This document shows, piece after piece, positions 1-8,590 of a DNA stretch of 37,195 bases (positions are counted from its first letter, which is position 1; each line of letters starts with the position of its first letter). Source of the stretch: an uncultured bacterium. Its GTDB lineage: Bacteria > Bipolaricaulota > Bipolaricaulia > UBA7950 > UBA9294. The notes under the pieces were generated by a model. It saw only the letters and a program-made list of their open reading frames with translations. It did not search any database and was not told where the DNA came from. The position numbers and the translations under genes were made by a program. Where the stretch lies: positions 1 through 37,195 of the forward strand of contig CAJVYM010000012.1 in NCBI GenBank assembly GCA_913009415.1. Reading direction: 5' to 3'.

Positions 1-350
1 AGGTACTGCTTGCCACACTACCTGAGCCCAAACTGGATGGGATTCGCGCCATCCTGGTGGACGAGAAGGCGATTGGCAAAGGTCACCACTATCTCACCGT
101 TGTGCTGGATGCTGATAGTGGTGAGGTTCTGCACCTTGCTGAAGGGAAACGAAAGGCTAGTCTGCACGGGTTCTTTGACAAACTAACACCGGAACAGAAG
201 AAATCGATCAAGGTAGCAGGGATCGATCGTGCCGGAGCGTACAAAGCGGTGATCAACAAGGAGATTCCGAACGCCGACATCGTATACGACAAGTTTCATC
301 TCATCAGCAACTACCACGCGGTGATCGACAAGGTACGACGAGCGGAGTGG
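1..350 (+). pseudogene. ISL3-family transposase, internal fragment
   Basis: The frame is open from base 3 and continues in from outside the window; a GTG at 57 is probably internal. The translation has the ISL3 (IS204/IS1001/IS1096/IS1165) DDE core: VDEKAIGKGHHYLTVV, then VAGIDRAGAYKAVI, then the DKFHLI...VRRAEWR segment. Family members are usually 400-550 residues. Here only about 115 are visible, and the match stops near base 348, where the sequence becomes the antisense of the neighbouring helicase gene. The chance stop is at 363-365. Both genes lose their C-terminus at this junction and no terminal inverted repeat is visible, so it looks like a deletion or recombination joint rather than a clean insertion. 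It is inactive as it stands. Confidence 0.85.
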
Positions 351-2552
351 CGTGTATCCGAGTAGCGAACTTGATGAGTTTTTCCTGTATTTGCTTCCGT
401 TTATTCTTGTATTCCTTTTCCTCTTCTGTCAGCTTCTTCCTCTCTGCAGGGGTGAGTTTTTCGTCGTTCTTTTCTCTTCGTACTTTCTTTACAGCCTCCG
501 ATTTATTGATGATCGTCTCAATGTCCTGATTCAGACTCCGAAAGCCCTCTATGCTCATCAAAGCCTTCATGGCTGCTTCATCACTCATCAAACGTTTCAA
601 GGTGCCATTATCAACATTCACCAACAGAGCGCTCTCCCAGCGTCGCGCCAACAATGTTGCCGAGGTGCCACTCATGGCAACATCGAGGATGCCGGCGGCG
701 TCCAGCTGTTTCATTGCGCTACCATCGTAGGCCAGTACCGGCAGGAAGCTTATAAACTCCTCAACCTTTTTCTCTGGGTTGGATTCATCGATATTCAAGC
801 GGCAACTGTAATCGGCAATCGGTCGTAAAGCTCGATCCGGCGCGAAATCAAAGATATAACATTCTTTCTTAATAATGGTCTCGCGGTGCGGCGAAACATC
901 GTCCGGATTCATCACCGTCCAGGGCGATTGTACGCGGAAAGCTGCCTGGAAATAGGTTTCAGGACTATTTAGGTTGCGTAGCATCAAGATGCCTGTCCAC
1001 GGCCTGATCGTTACGCCCGTGGTCAATTTCGCACATGATAGCGTTATGGTCTTTGTTTTCAGAGGATCGTCCATAGCTTCCAACACAGGCGGCAAGGCTT
1101 AGCGCCGATACCAGCAGAAGCACCGGCAGCAACTACGACCTTATAATCGTGATAGAAACGGTTCTGTTTCTGTGCCAGAAGATTCCGCATTGCATAACAT
1201 TGATTCACATGTTGCAAGAACCAGAAGGTGTGTGAGAGCACATTCAGCAGGCGAACATCGGAAAACGGCATAGGCGGCTTCTTTGCGCCCAGTTTAAGGT
1301 TGTCCACCGTAGTCGCCTGAAACGCACCCCGGATAAGGTTCAACCACTTCTGGACTTCCCCTTCATACTTGAACCTTGCATTATCACCATTGCCTTCCGC
1401 CGAGAAAAAGGTGTTCAGATCAAATTCGTTGAACTCTCCCTGCATGGCGATCTCTCGAATCTCGTCGGGCAGTTGGTAGGTCATCAAGACCATACGCGGT
1501 AGGCAGGTATAGGGACTGTCATCACCTTGCCATTCCTGCTTGACCCGCTGCTCATCCGAATAAGTCCAGTTGAAGATCTGCTCCTCGATAAACTCACCAG
1601 ATGCAATAGCGCGAAACGGCGTGCCGCTGAGATAAAGGTAGGCGTTAGTCGTGATTGGCATGACATCTTCATCAAAATACTGCACTCCCTGTCCTTCGCC
1701 GAACTCTCTTTCTTTCGCGTCTTCAGCCTCAAAAAGCTCTTTGGCTTTTTCGCGCCAGGCGCCATAATGGTACTCATCGAAGATGACGCAATCCCAATTG
1801 ATGGCATGCACCCATTCGTTCTTGATTTTGATTCCACCAGTGCTTGGATTTCTGCCAAGGTAATCCTGAAACGACCCGAAGCAGACAAACGGCTTGGTCT
1901 TGTCGACATCTTCATAGGACAAACCTCCGGGAGCGATGAACTGCCAGCCTTTGAAATCAACATGGCGCTTTAGGTCACTCTCCCAGGAGTGTTGTACTGC
2001 GGGTTTGAAGGTCAAAACCAACAGCTTGCGCCAGCCCATTTGTTGAGCCAGCTTATAGGCCGCATAGGTCTTGCCGAAGCGCATCTTGGCGTTCCAGAGA
2101 AAGTGCGGTGTTTTGTTGGGATTTTCTACCCAAGCCTGTTGAAAATAGACGGCAGTTTTCCCCACTGCTTCAGCTTGCTCAGGGCGCATCTCAAAATCGA
2201 GCGTGCGGTCTTCTTCTGGCACCTCACGATTGCGGACGGCAATGATCGCCGCTTTGACCTTATCCACGGAACACTGGAACCACTCGCCCTCGGGGTTGAG
2301 GGCTCCCATGCTGCGTAAACAACGGTGCACCTCGTGATCGGTAAATACCGTGCCGTCGCTACGCATAGCTGATTCCTCCAGAACGATCCGGTAGGGAAGC
2401 TTGCCAGGTCTGCGGGTTGGGTACTGTTCGGCTACACGCTCTTGAACGTCTCTAGTGGTGTAGCCTACCTTGAGCAGTCCCAAGTATTGCGGATTGGTAT
2501 CTTCGTAGGCGTAAATCGTCGGCTTGAATTCGGGCCGTTGCGGAAAAACTCC
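349..2552 (-). pseudogene. T5orf172/GIY-YIG-like DEAD/DEAH helicase, frameshifted and 3'-truncated
   Basis: This is a restriction-type helicase. Reading down the minus strand, an N-terminal T5orf172-like nuclease domain (PTIYAYEDTNPQY, GLLKVGYTTRDVQERV) is followed by a superfamily 2 helicase: motif I MRFGKTYAAY, motif II VIFDEYHYG, motif III YLSGTPFRA. Near 1095-1112 the frame is lost: one frame ends at a TGA (1059-1061) while the homologous sequence resumes one frame over as LPPVLEAMDDPLKTKT. That part carries LTTGVTI and the motif VI-like YFQAAFRVQSP. The protein ends at KFATRI, where a family member would continue; bases below about 349 are antisense transposase. The first recognisable residues (VFPQRPEF) follow the preceding gene's TGA directly with GTT and no ATG or GTG; the first in-frame initiator is a TTG at 2483. 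With three defects it is almost certainly dead. It belongs with the methylases just upstream. Confidence 0.85.
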
Positions 2553-3395
2553 TCAGGATTCACCGGAATCAGCCCTCTTTTTGAGTTGCCTCTTAGGGGG
2601 CGCAGGTGGCAGGAAGTTTTCGTCTGTCACGATACCTCTCCCGGTTTTTTGCTCCAATTCCAGACGTGCCTTTCTGGAAATTGCGCCACTCTCCTTTCCT
2701 GCTTCTATATTTTCCGGCATGCCGGTCGCCTGGACGCTTTCGGCAAGGGCCGTGAGAATAAGTTCCGCTTCACTCATGTGATCGCGCAGATTCTGGGTCT
2801 TGAGCCCTTTAATCTGCTTATGCTGTTTCACCGAGACCCCGCTCCATTCCCGGTGAACAATATTGGTCAGAATCGCGTATTCATCTTTTTCCTTTATGTC
2901 ATGGTTCTTCCAGTAGTCGGTTAGCTTATTGCGGGTTTCCTGCCCCATCATGCGTTGCTGAATCCACTTCTCGCTTCGCCCGTGCTGCTGCCAGTACTGC
3001 CGCGCGCGGTCCAGCGAACGCACCGGATCGCTCATATCCTGGATGCGCTCGTAACCGACCTTTGCCAGCCAGAGTTTGATGGGCTCGGCTTTGGGGCTGG
3101 GAACTGATTGTATTAAGCGAAGCAATGTTTCAGGATCTGCAACATCCGGTAAGCGCATTTTCCCGTCCTGAGCCTTCATTTTCAACCGGTCACAATTTGT
3201 GCCCACTTCACTTCCTTCGTTTTTCAGCCTGTTTTTAAGCGTCGTCCAGTACGATTTGGCCTTTTTATGGTTTGTTTGTCCTGTAAGCGCGGCAATTATA
3301 TCAATAACCGAAAAGTACCAGATTTCCGCTTTCTCACTATAAACTCTGCGAATCTTGAAATCTTCAAAAACAACCAGCGCCTCTTCCTTAGTCAT
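2553..3395 (-). CDS. Bro-N domain protein of the restriction-modification island
   Basis: The protein has 280 residues. The ATG at 3395 has a GGGAGG site six bases upstream and overlaps the end of the methylase gene (GATGACTAA), so the two were probably translationally coupled. The open frame continues upstream to 3470, but that part only overlaps the methylase. Residues 1-110 resemble the Bro-N/antirepressor fold (FEDFKIRRVYSEKAEIWYFS, VIDIIAALTG, then a tryptophan-containing helix). The C-terminal part is charged and ends in a lysine/arginine-rich tail. Bro-N proteins occur in phages and beside mobile restriction systems, and this type is often found between the methylase and helicase genes of such islands. 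Its biochemical role is not established; DNA binding is inferred from the fold. It is the only long gene of the island with no visible lesion. Confidence 0.75.
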   Translation of the reverse strand: MTKEEALVVFEDFKIRRVYSEKAEIWYFSVIDIIAALTGQTNHKKAKSYWTTLKNRLKNEGSEVGTNCDRLKMKAQDGKMRLPDVADPETLLRLIQSVPSPKAEPIKLWLAKVGYERIQDMSDPVRSLDRARQYWQQHGRSEKWIQQRMMGQETRNKLTDYWKNHDIKEKDEYAILTNIVHREWSGVSVKQHKQIKGLKTQNLRDHMSEAELILTALAESVQATGMPENIEAGKESGAISRKARLELEQKTGRGIVTDENFLPPAPPKRQLKKRADSGES

Positions 3396-4923
3396 CGTTC
3401 GCCTCCCTGTTTGAGGGCTCCGCACTGGCAGGCATCGGGCGGACCATAGATTCAATGAAAGCGATTTCATCCTCCGTTAGGCCGTATTTCTTGTACAGTT
3501 TCTCGTCGGTCCAAGGGTGGCCGAAGTCTTGCATAGGGACATACGCAAATCGCTCACGGGTGATGTCCTGCGAGAAAGACAATAGAGAGATGAGGAAACG
3601 AACAAAACGTGTTTTCGCATAGCCTAAACAATTTTGCGCAGTTGTCTGATTTTCAAAAGCACCAAGGACAATATACGACTCTGTGCACACTTCGTTAGGA
3701 GGAAGTAACTCCACCCTAGATAGCACTCTTCTCGTGCCATCTTTGTCAGGCTGGCCAGCGTGATCGTGTGAGGTTTTCGACGTCATTACCTTCCATTTGT
3801 CAATCATTTCGTGTCCACTTGTTACTCTATTCATCTGTATCTTGCCGCGTCCTGCTGATGAAACTAGAGTTATGGTTCCTTTCCCATCTGGCCTGTCTTT
3901 CGTTTGTAACCCAAAAGGCCGGGTTGCAGATATGATTTGTGTCATGGCGGGTTCATGCTTAGCTTTAACTTTCCGCAATATTGAGACTGCGGGACCAAAG
4001 CGTACAAAAGTCTTAAATTCATTTAGAGGCCTCTGTGATCGATGTTCTGTCCCTTTGAATCTACTTATGACAACACAATCGCCGTGAGTGTCTCTTGACC
4101 ATAAGAAATAGCAGACGCCACCAGCTATATCTACGCCGGGGAAACACTCCCTTGCATCAACATAGTCAACAATAGTGCGTATTTTATCATCGTTAAGCAT
4201 TTCACTTCAAAACTCACTTAGCCCCATTCCTCCTGCAAACCACCGCGAGGGAATGATCATAATTAGAAAACGCGGGTTAAGCTTCTTAGCTTGTTGAACA
4301 AACAACTGATATATGGGCTTTGCTTGCCTTCCAGAACCACCTGTGTCCAACTGATATGGTGGATTTCCAACAATGACATCGAATTTCATGTTAAACACCT
4401 CCGCTGGATCTTCGGTGTGAATGAATTCATAAGCATGCGTTTCCAATTCTTCGCCACGGTCATAATTCGTCTGACTGGCACCGCAGAAAACACAGCGGCC
4501 ATTTTGCCATGTGTGCTCGATCCGCTGGAAACGGATATTGCCTTGTGGGTTGTCAAAGGTGGTACAGACGGAGTATTTGCTGTTGGCCTTCTTAGAGCAA
4601 TAGACCGACCGACGTGCGAGCAAGCTAGTCAATTCGGTAATGCCGATGCCAAAAACCTGTTTCGTGAATATATGATTGAGGCGTTCTTGCTTATCAGGAA
4701 TGATTTCTTCCAGCCCTGCATCGAGCCGCCGGGCAATCTCGCGCAGAAAGACGCCGGTTTTGCAGACCGGATCGAGAAAGGTTGTATTCGGATCACTCCA
4801 TAGGTCAGATGGCAACAGATCGAACATGGCGTTGGCCAACTTCGGCGGCGTAAACACCTCGTCGCTGCTTAGGTTGGCCAGACAGCTCAGTACATCGGGG
4901 TTATAGTTCGCTGTTCTCAACAT
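3388..4923 (-). pseudogene. Eco57I-type adenine DNA methylase split by an in-frame TGA
   Basis: This is an N6-adenine methyltransferase of the Eco57I type. The ATG at 4923 overlaps the preceding small methylase gene by 23 bases. Residues 51-57 are the SAM-binding motif DPVCKTG, and 187-191 are the catalytic NPPYQ. Two Cys pairs, around 109/120 and 144/147 (GRCVFCGA), suggest a small zinc-binding insert. A TGA at 4207-4209 interrupts GLSEF-stop-SEMLNDDK; the same frame then continues for 270 residues with VDYVDARECFPGVDIAGG and a target-recognition-like region to the stop at 3388. Because the frame is kept on both sides, this is a nonsense mutation (for example CGA to TGA) rather than two genes. 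The N-terminal piece alone would keep both catalytic motifs but lose the recognition domain. Confidence 0.85.
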
Positions 4924-5563
4924 TGGCAATCCTCAAGAAATGGACCAACGGATACTCCTTTTGCGGTTTGGGGATAAAGACAGCCTCGCCTAAATCCGAG
5001 AATAGAGGTAATTCCTTCATAACTTCATGTGCGAGCAGACCATGAAAGGTGAAATCTCGGCGCTTGATCATGCTTCCATTGACGAATGACCATTCGGAGA
5101 AAACAATGGGCTGAGAATCGTCTCCTACAGTCTTCAAGGTGAGAGCATCTCCCCAGATGATATTGCGGTCGAGAATGTAGCGAACTGTGTCGCGACATTC
5201 ATCTTTAAAGCCATCTCTGTAAATGCCAGTGTATCGCTTGTCAAATGTGGTGGAAAGCCGGTTGCGGCATGCGGCTACGTTGTCTTGCAGGATATCGATT
5301 CCATAAAGGCTGGAAACAGCGAGCACGGCATATCGTTCATATTCCACTTGGCTCTTGCGATAACGCGCTTCTACTACGTCCAGTTTGCGTCTGAGGACCT
5401 CAACCAAGAAATTCCCTGTCCCGCAGGCTGGTTCGAGAAAACGGGAGTCGATGCGTTCTGTTTCCTGCTTGACTAGATCAAGCATGGCATTGACCTCGCG
5501 TTTGCCAGTCAATACCTCTCCGTGATCAGCTACACGTTCTTTTGAAACGACCTGTTTTTCCAT
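4901..5563 (-). CDS. small SAM-dependent N6-adenine methylase-like protein
   Basis: The ATG at 5563 gives a protein of 220 residues, with an AGGA site five bases upstream. An open frame extends further, to about 5684, but reads through unrelated-looking sequence. Residues 44-50 are EPACGTG, a canonical SAM-binding motif, preceded by the conserved [40 protein letters not shown] and [14 protein letters not shown] follow. No separate NPPY catalytic motif is seen, so the protein may act as a partner of the Eco57I-type methylase encoded immediately downstream, whose start it overlaps. The reading frame is intact. It is likely a remnant of the modification arm of the island; whether it still methylates alone is unknown. 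Confidence 0.75.
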   Translation of the reverse strand: MEKQVVSKERVADHGEVLTGKREVNAMLDLVKQETERIDSRFLEPACGTGNFLVEVLRRKLDVVEARYRKSQVEYERYAVLAVSSLYGIDILQDNVAACRNRLSTTFDKRYTGIYRDGFKDECRDTVRYILDRNIIWGDALTLKTVGDDSQPIVFSEWSFVNGSMIKRRDFTFHGLLAHEVMKELPLFSDLGEAVFIPKPQKEYPLVHFLRIANVENSEL

Positions 5564-5661
5564 CTGTTCCTGTTTACGCCATTTTATTGGTCTATCCCCA
5601 CGATGCACCGCCTCACGGCAAGTTGACTTCACAGCTGCCAAGTCTGGGTTCGAAAGCCTTG

Positions 5662-5895
5662 CTAATGATGCCCAGTGCCATTATAAGCGTGATCATTTAG
5701 GATACTACAGCCACTCACTTTCTCGGGGTGAATCTTCTCGATCCCTTCCAGGGCGTCATACAGACGATGGAACCCACTGGTGCGGAAGTAGCCTACCAGC
5801 ACGTCGAAGTACTGCGTGGTTTGAAGCGTCTTCTTGAACCTGTCCAGCAGTGTTGCGTCAAGCTCGTTGGTGAAGAAAGTGGTATCGGTGCTCAT
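5662..5895 (-). pseudogene. N-terminal stub of a PLD-domain helicase (restriction-type)
   Basis: Residues 1-55 (FFTNELDATLLDRFKKTL, FDVLVGYFRTSGFHRLYDAL, EGIEKI) match the start of the large phospholipase D-like plus SNF2/DEAD helicase proteins that accompany N6-adenine methylases. Those proteins run to about 900-1,100 residues; this one ends after 77, and the match is lost after GIEKI near base 5730. About 80 bases later another minus-strand frame opens into ARLSNPDLAAVKS...IKWRKQEQ, which runs into the small methylase gene. This could be the far C-terminus of the same helicase left after an internal deletion, but I cannot confirm that. It is the first gene of the minus-strand island and is almost certainly non-functional. 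Confidence 0.65.
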
Positions 5896-6179
5896 CGATC
5901 ACCGCTTCTTATCCGGTGCGTTTTATTCAAAGGGCACATCCTTATGTTCGTTCCTGACGATCTCTTTCACACATGGCTATTAGTTTATAACGCTTCACAT
6001 TCCGGTACAAGCACGAGACACAGACGCTGAGCGATCGTGGTTTTCAACTTGATTCAGTTTCGCAAGAGTGATGTCGAATGCCTCCTGAGGATCGTGGCGA
6101 ACGGGCACCCGCTCCTCTACCATTCCACGGGCCCGCGATTCCCATGGGTTGGTCGTGATTGCGGGCGTTGCAAGACAAC
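5896..6179. other. intergenic region without a convincing gene
   Basis: No gene is supported here. A 63-codon minus-strand frame (6186-5995) has no recognisable domain and its start overlaps the promoter of the toxin-antitoxin pair. The stretch separates the restriction island from that divergent module. Confidence 0.5.
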
Positions 6180-6208
6180 TTGACATTGTGACGTTATGAC
6201 GCTATAGT
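6180..6208 (+). promoter_or_regulatory. sigma70-type promoter of the toxin-antitoxin pair
   Basis: The -35 TTGACA (6180-6185) is a consensus match. It is separated by 17 bases from TATAGT (6203-6208), five of six to consensus. The spacer carries TGACGT followed by TGACGC, a short direct repeat that could be the operator bound by the ribbon-helix-helix antitoxin. The antitoxin ATG lies 19 bases further on. Confidence 0.7.
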
Positions 6209-6226
6209 GCCAATGAGGTGAGCCCG

Positions 6227-6451
6227 ATGAACAAGCGATCGACCATCTACTTCGAGCCTGAGTTACACAAGGCCTTACGAATAAAGGCGGCCAACACAGA
6301 GCGCTCGATCTCCGATCTCGTCAATGACGCCATACGGCAAGCGCTTCGAGAGGATCGAGAGGATCTGGCGGCGTTCAAGGAGCGGGTAGCCGAGCCGACG
6401 ATTACGTATGAGGCGCTGCTCGAAGACTTGAAAGCGCATGGCAAGATATAG
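6227..6451 (+). CDS. CopG/RelB-like ribbon-helix-helix antitoxin
   Basis: The protein has 74 residues from the ATG at 6227, which has a GAGGTG site seven bases upstream; an in-frame GTG at 6218 is less likely. The N-terminus KRSTIYFEPELHKALRIKAA is the strand and first helix of a ribbon-helix-helix DNA-binding fold, and the second helix SISDLVNDAIRQALRED completes it. The tail (LAAFKERVAEP, YEALLEDLKAHGKI) is the typical toxin-neutralising segment. The gene overlaps the toxin gene by 14 bases, which couples their translation. By family behaviour it should bind the toxin and repress the shared promoter just upstream. Confidence 0.85.
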   Translation: MNKRSTIYFEPELHKALRIKAANTERSISDLVNDAIRQALREDREDLAAFKERVAEPTITYEALLEDLKAHGKI

Positions 6452-6698
6452 CCTTCTGTTCAAGAAGTCCATCGCGAGAGACCTCCGCGCAATCCCAAAG
6501 AAGGACGTTCGGCGAATCCTGAAGCGGATCGAGATGCTTGCTGTAAACCCGCGCCCGAGCGGGTGCGAGAAACTCACGGATCAGGAGCGCTACCGAGTTC
6601 ACCAAGGTCCCTACCGCATCATCTATGAGGTCCAGGATGATGCCTGGGTCGTCGTTGTAGTCAAGGTTGGTCAGCGAGGGGACATTTACCGACGCTGA
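6438..6698 (+). CDS. RelE/ParE-superfamily toxin
   Basis: The protein has 86 residues. The start ATG lies inside the antitoxin gene. The sequence follows the RelE/ParE pattern: YSLLFKKSIARDL strand and helix, a lysine/arginine-rich helix (KKDVRRILKRIEML), the short NPRPSGCEKL turn, then RYRVHQGPYRIIYEV and a last VVVVVKVGQRGDIYRR strand. The basic and aromatic residues at RYRV, YRII and GDIYRR fit RelE-type ribosome-dependent mRNA cleavage, but a ParE-type gyrase inhibitor has the same fold and cannot be excluded by eye. Length and order are normal for an intact module. It sits between decaying restriction genes and argGH, a common place for stabilising modules. Confidence 0.85.
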   Translation: MARYSLLFKKSIARDLRAIPKKDVRRILKRIEMLAVNPRPSGCEKLTDQERYRVHQGPYRIIYEVQDDAWVVVVVKVGQRGDIYRR

Positions 6699-7254
6699 TT
6701 GAGATGAGTTGGGTCGGATTGAGGTTTCACGGAATCCTATTCCTATATCTCTGCAACGAATCCGGAAGAGCAGCGCGAGACTGAATGCACGAAACAAGAC
6801 TCTCAAGCTTCCCAAGCTCCAGACAAGCGCGCGGCAGGCGTTGAGCGAGCATAGTCGCAGGAACTCGTTGGTTTTGTAGGCTGTTGTCCTACGATTGTTG
6901 GCGGAATGCCTACAAAGAGACTGATCGAGGCCGTGTTTCCGCAAGGCCGAAGCGCTGTTCTGTTGGCACTGAGCAATCCGAAGAACGCGGGCCTACACTT
7001 TCGTCAGATCGCTCGCAGAGCGAATCTTGAACCGAAGATGATGCTCGACAAGAGCTATAGTGATTGATGGTTCCTCCAGGGAGTCGAGGCCAACCTCTTG
7101 CCCCGTGCCCTTGACAGCAGCGATAATATGTCGTACATTCCTGCTGTGATGACTTCAAAATACATCTTCGATAGTTGTACTCGCAGACGGACGGTGGCTG
7201 GATAGGTATCCCGCACCGTAACCTCAGCTCTTTCTGAACACATCTTTGGTCATA
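6699..7254. other. region of decayed sequence between the toxin gene and argG
   Basis: The only recognisable element is the winged-helix remnant at 6906-7067. A 62-codon minus-strand frame (7243-7055) has no family resemblance that I can see. The rest shows nothing convincing. Confidence 0.5.
6906..7067 (+). pseudogene. N-terminal remnant of a winged-helix regulator
   Basis: A 53-codon frame from the ATG at 6906 reads LIEAVFPQGRSAVLLALSNP, then GLHFRQIARRANLEPKMM, and ends at TGA 7065-7067. This resembles the first half of the winged-helix domain found at the head of small nucleotidyltransferase-linked regulators (pattern: LF..TR..VL..LF, then YLRQIAR.). The recognition helix breaks off after EPKMM and the normal wing and second domain are missing. 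There is no clear ribosome-binding site. I read it as a truncated relic. Confidence 0.45.
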
Positions 7255-7283
7255 CGGTCGGGCTTATCCGGCCGATTTCTTTT
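7255..7283 (+). terminator. possible terminator/attenuator upstream of argG
   Basis: CGGTCGG (7255-7261) pairs with CCGGCCG (7268-7274) with one G-U pair across a six-base loop, followed by ATTTCTTTT. The stem is short and the T run is interrupted. It could end upstream transcription or attenuate argGH. Confidence 0.35.
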
Positions 7284-7342
7284 GTCACTACCAAATGCCT
7301 CGTTACATCAGATTATCAAAGATTTTTAGAAGGAGATAAAAC

Positions 7343-8590
7343 ATGAAAGACATTAAGAAAGTCGTTCTGGCGTATTCTGGAGGACTTGACACATCGGTTA
7401 TCCTCACCTGGCTCAAGGAGAACTACGGCTGTGAGGTGATCACGTTCACCGCGGCCCTCGGGCAGGACGCAAGTGAGCTCGACGGCCTAGAAGAGAAGGC
7501 GATCGCCACCGGGGCGAGCAAGGCCTACATCATGGACCTCACCGAGGAGTTCCTCACCAATTACGTCTTCCCAACTCTCAAGGCCGGGGCGGTGTATGAA
7601 AAGGAATACCTCCTCGGCACTTCCTTTGCCCGCCCGTTGATCGGAAAGTACATGGTGGAGATAGCGGAGAAGGAGGGGGCGGACGCCGTCGCCCACGGCT
7701 GTACCGGGAAGGGGAATGATCAGGTACGATTCGAATTAGCGTTCCAGGCGCTTAACCCCCACCTTGAGGTGATCGCCCCGTGGCGCGACGAGAAGTGGAC
7801 GATCACCTCGCGTGAGGATGCCCTGGATTATGCGCACGCTCACGGAATCCCGGTAGCGATGACGAAAGACTCGCTGTACAGCCGCGATGGGAACATCTGG
7901 CACATCAGCCACGAGGGGGGGATCCTGGAGAACCCGTGGAACGAGCCGGATGAGTCCATGTTCCAGCTCTCCGTTTCTCCAGAAGAGGCTCCCGACACGC
8001 CTCTGTACCTGGAGATCGATTTCCAGGCAGGCGTGCCAGTAGCGATCGACGGGAATCAAATGGGCCCAGTAGAGCTCCTTACTTATCTCAATAGCGTTGG
8101 TGGCGCGCACGGTGTTGGGCGAATCGACATTGTGGAGAATCGCCTGGTGGGGATGAAGTCGCGCGGGGTGTACGAGACGCCTGGTGGCACGATCCTCTAC
8201 GCTGCCCATCAGGGGCTGGAGAGCATCTGCCTGGACAAGGAGACCGCGCACTACAAGGAGCTGGTGGCCGCCAAGTACGCTGATCTGGTCTACAATGGCC
8301 AGTGGTTCACCCCGCTGCACGAGGCGCTGGATGCGTTCGTCGACAAGACCCAGGAGACGGTGACCGGCACCGTAAAGGTGAAGCTGTACAAGGGTAGCTG
8401 CAGCGTGGTCGGGCGTAAGTCACCGTACAGCCTGTACCAGGAGGAATTTGCCACCTTCGGTTCGGATGAGGTTTACAACCAGGCCGACGCCACCGGGTTC
8501 ATCCACCTGTTCGGGCTCCCGCTCAAGGTGAAGGCGCTCATCGATATGGAGAACGCTGCGGATCAGGCCGTGGCTGTGGAGGCGAAATGA
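7343..8590 (+). CDS. argG: argininosuccinate synthase
   Basis: The protein has 415 residues, normal for the family. It condenses citrulline and aspartate with ATP to argininosuccinate, the seventh step of arginine synthesis. Residues 10-18 AYSGGLDTS are the ATP pyrophosphatase P-loop. [14 protein letters not shown] and the APWRDEKW segment are the citrulline and aspartate region, and [14 protein letters not shown] is the conserved C-terminal part. A strong AAGGAG site lies eight bases before the ATG. The stop overlaps the argH start (ATGA), so the two are translationally coupled. No other arg genes are in the window. Confidence 0.97.
   Translation: MKDIKKVVLAYSGGLDTSVILTWLKENYGCEVITFTAALGQDASELDGLEEKAIATGASKAYIMDLTEEFLTNYVFPTLKAGAVYEKEYLLGTSFARPLIGKYMVEIAEKEGADAVAHGCTGKGNDQVRFELAFQALNPHLEVIAPWRDEKWTITSREDALDYAHAHGIPVAMTKDSLYSRDGNIWHISHEGGILENPWNEPDESMFQLSVSPEEAPDTPLYLEIDFQAGVPVAIDGNQMGPVELLTYLNSVGGAHGVGRIDIVENRLVGMKSRGVYETPGGTILYAAHQGLESICLDKETAHYKELVAAKYADLVYNGQWFTPLHEALDAFVDKTQETVTGTVKVKLYKGSCSVVGRKSPYSLYQEEFATFGSDEVYNQADATGFIHLFGLPLKVKALIDMENAADQAVAVEAK

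Noticed and set aside
1135-1165. Hairpin with AGAAAC and GTTTCT resembling the 30-base element
   Set aside because: It is ordinary coding sequence for the helicase (QKQNRFYHD); it lacks the 15-base core and the GCCC/GGGC arms.
2553-4209. TGA used as a sense codon in the restriction island
   Set aside because: Intact genes in the window (argG, hpnD, hpnH, phnC and others) end cleanly at TGA, often overlapping the next start as ATGA. The in-frame TGA is better read as a nonsense mutation.
5995-6186. 63-codon minus-strand frame as a gene
   Set aside because: No recognisable domain, no ribosome-binding site, and its start lies on the -35 box of the toxin-antitoxin promoter.
7055-7243. 62-codon minus-strand frame upstream of argG
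   Set aside because: No family resemblance and it overlaps the winged-helix remnant on the other strand; probably chance.
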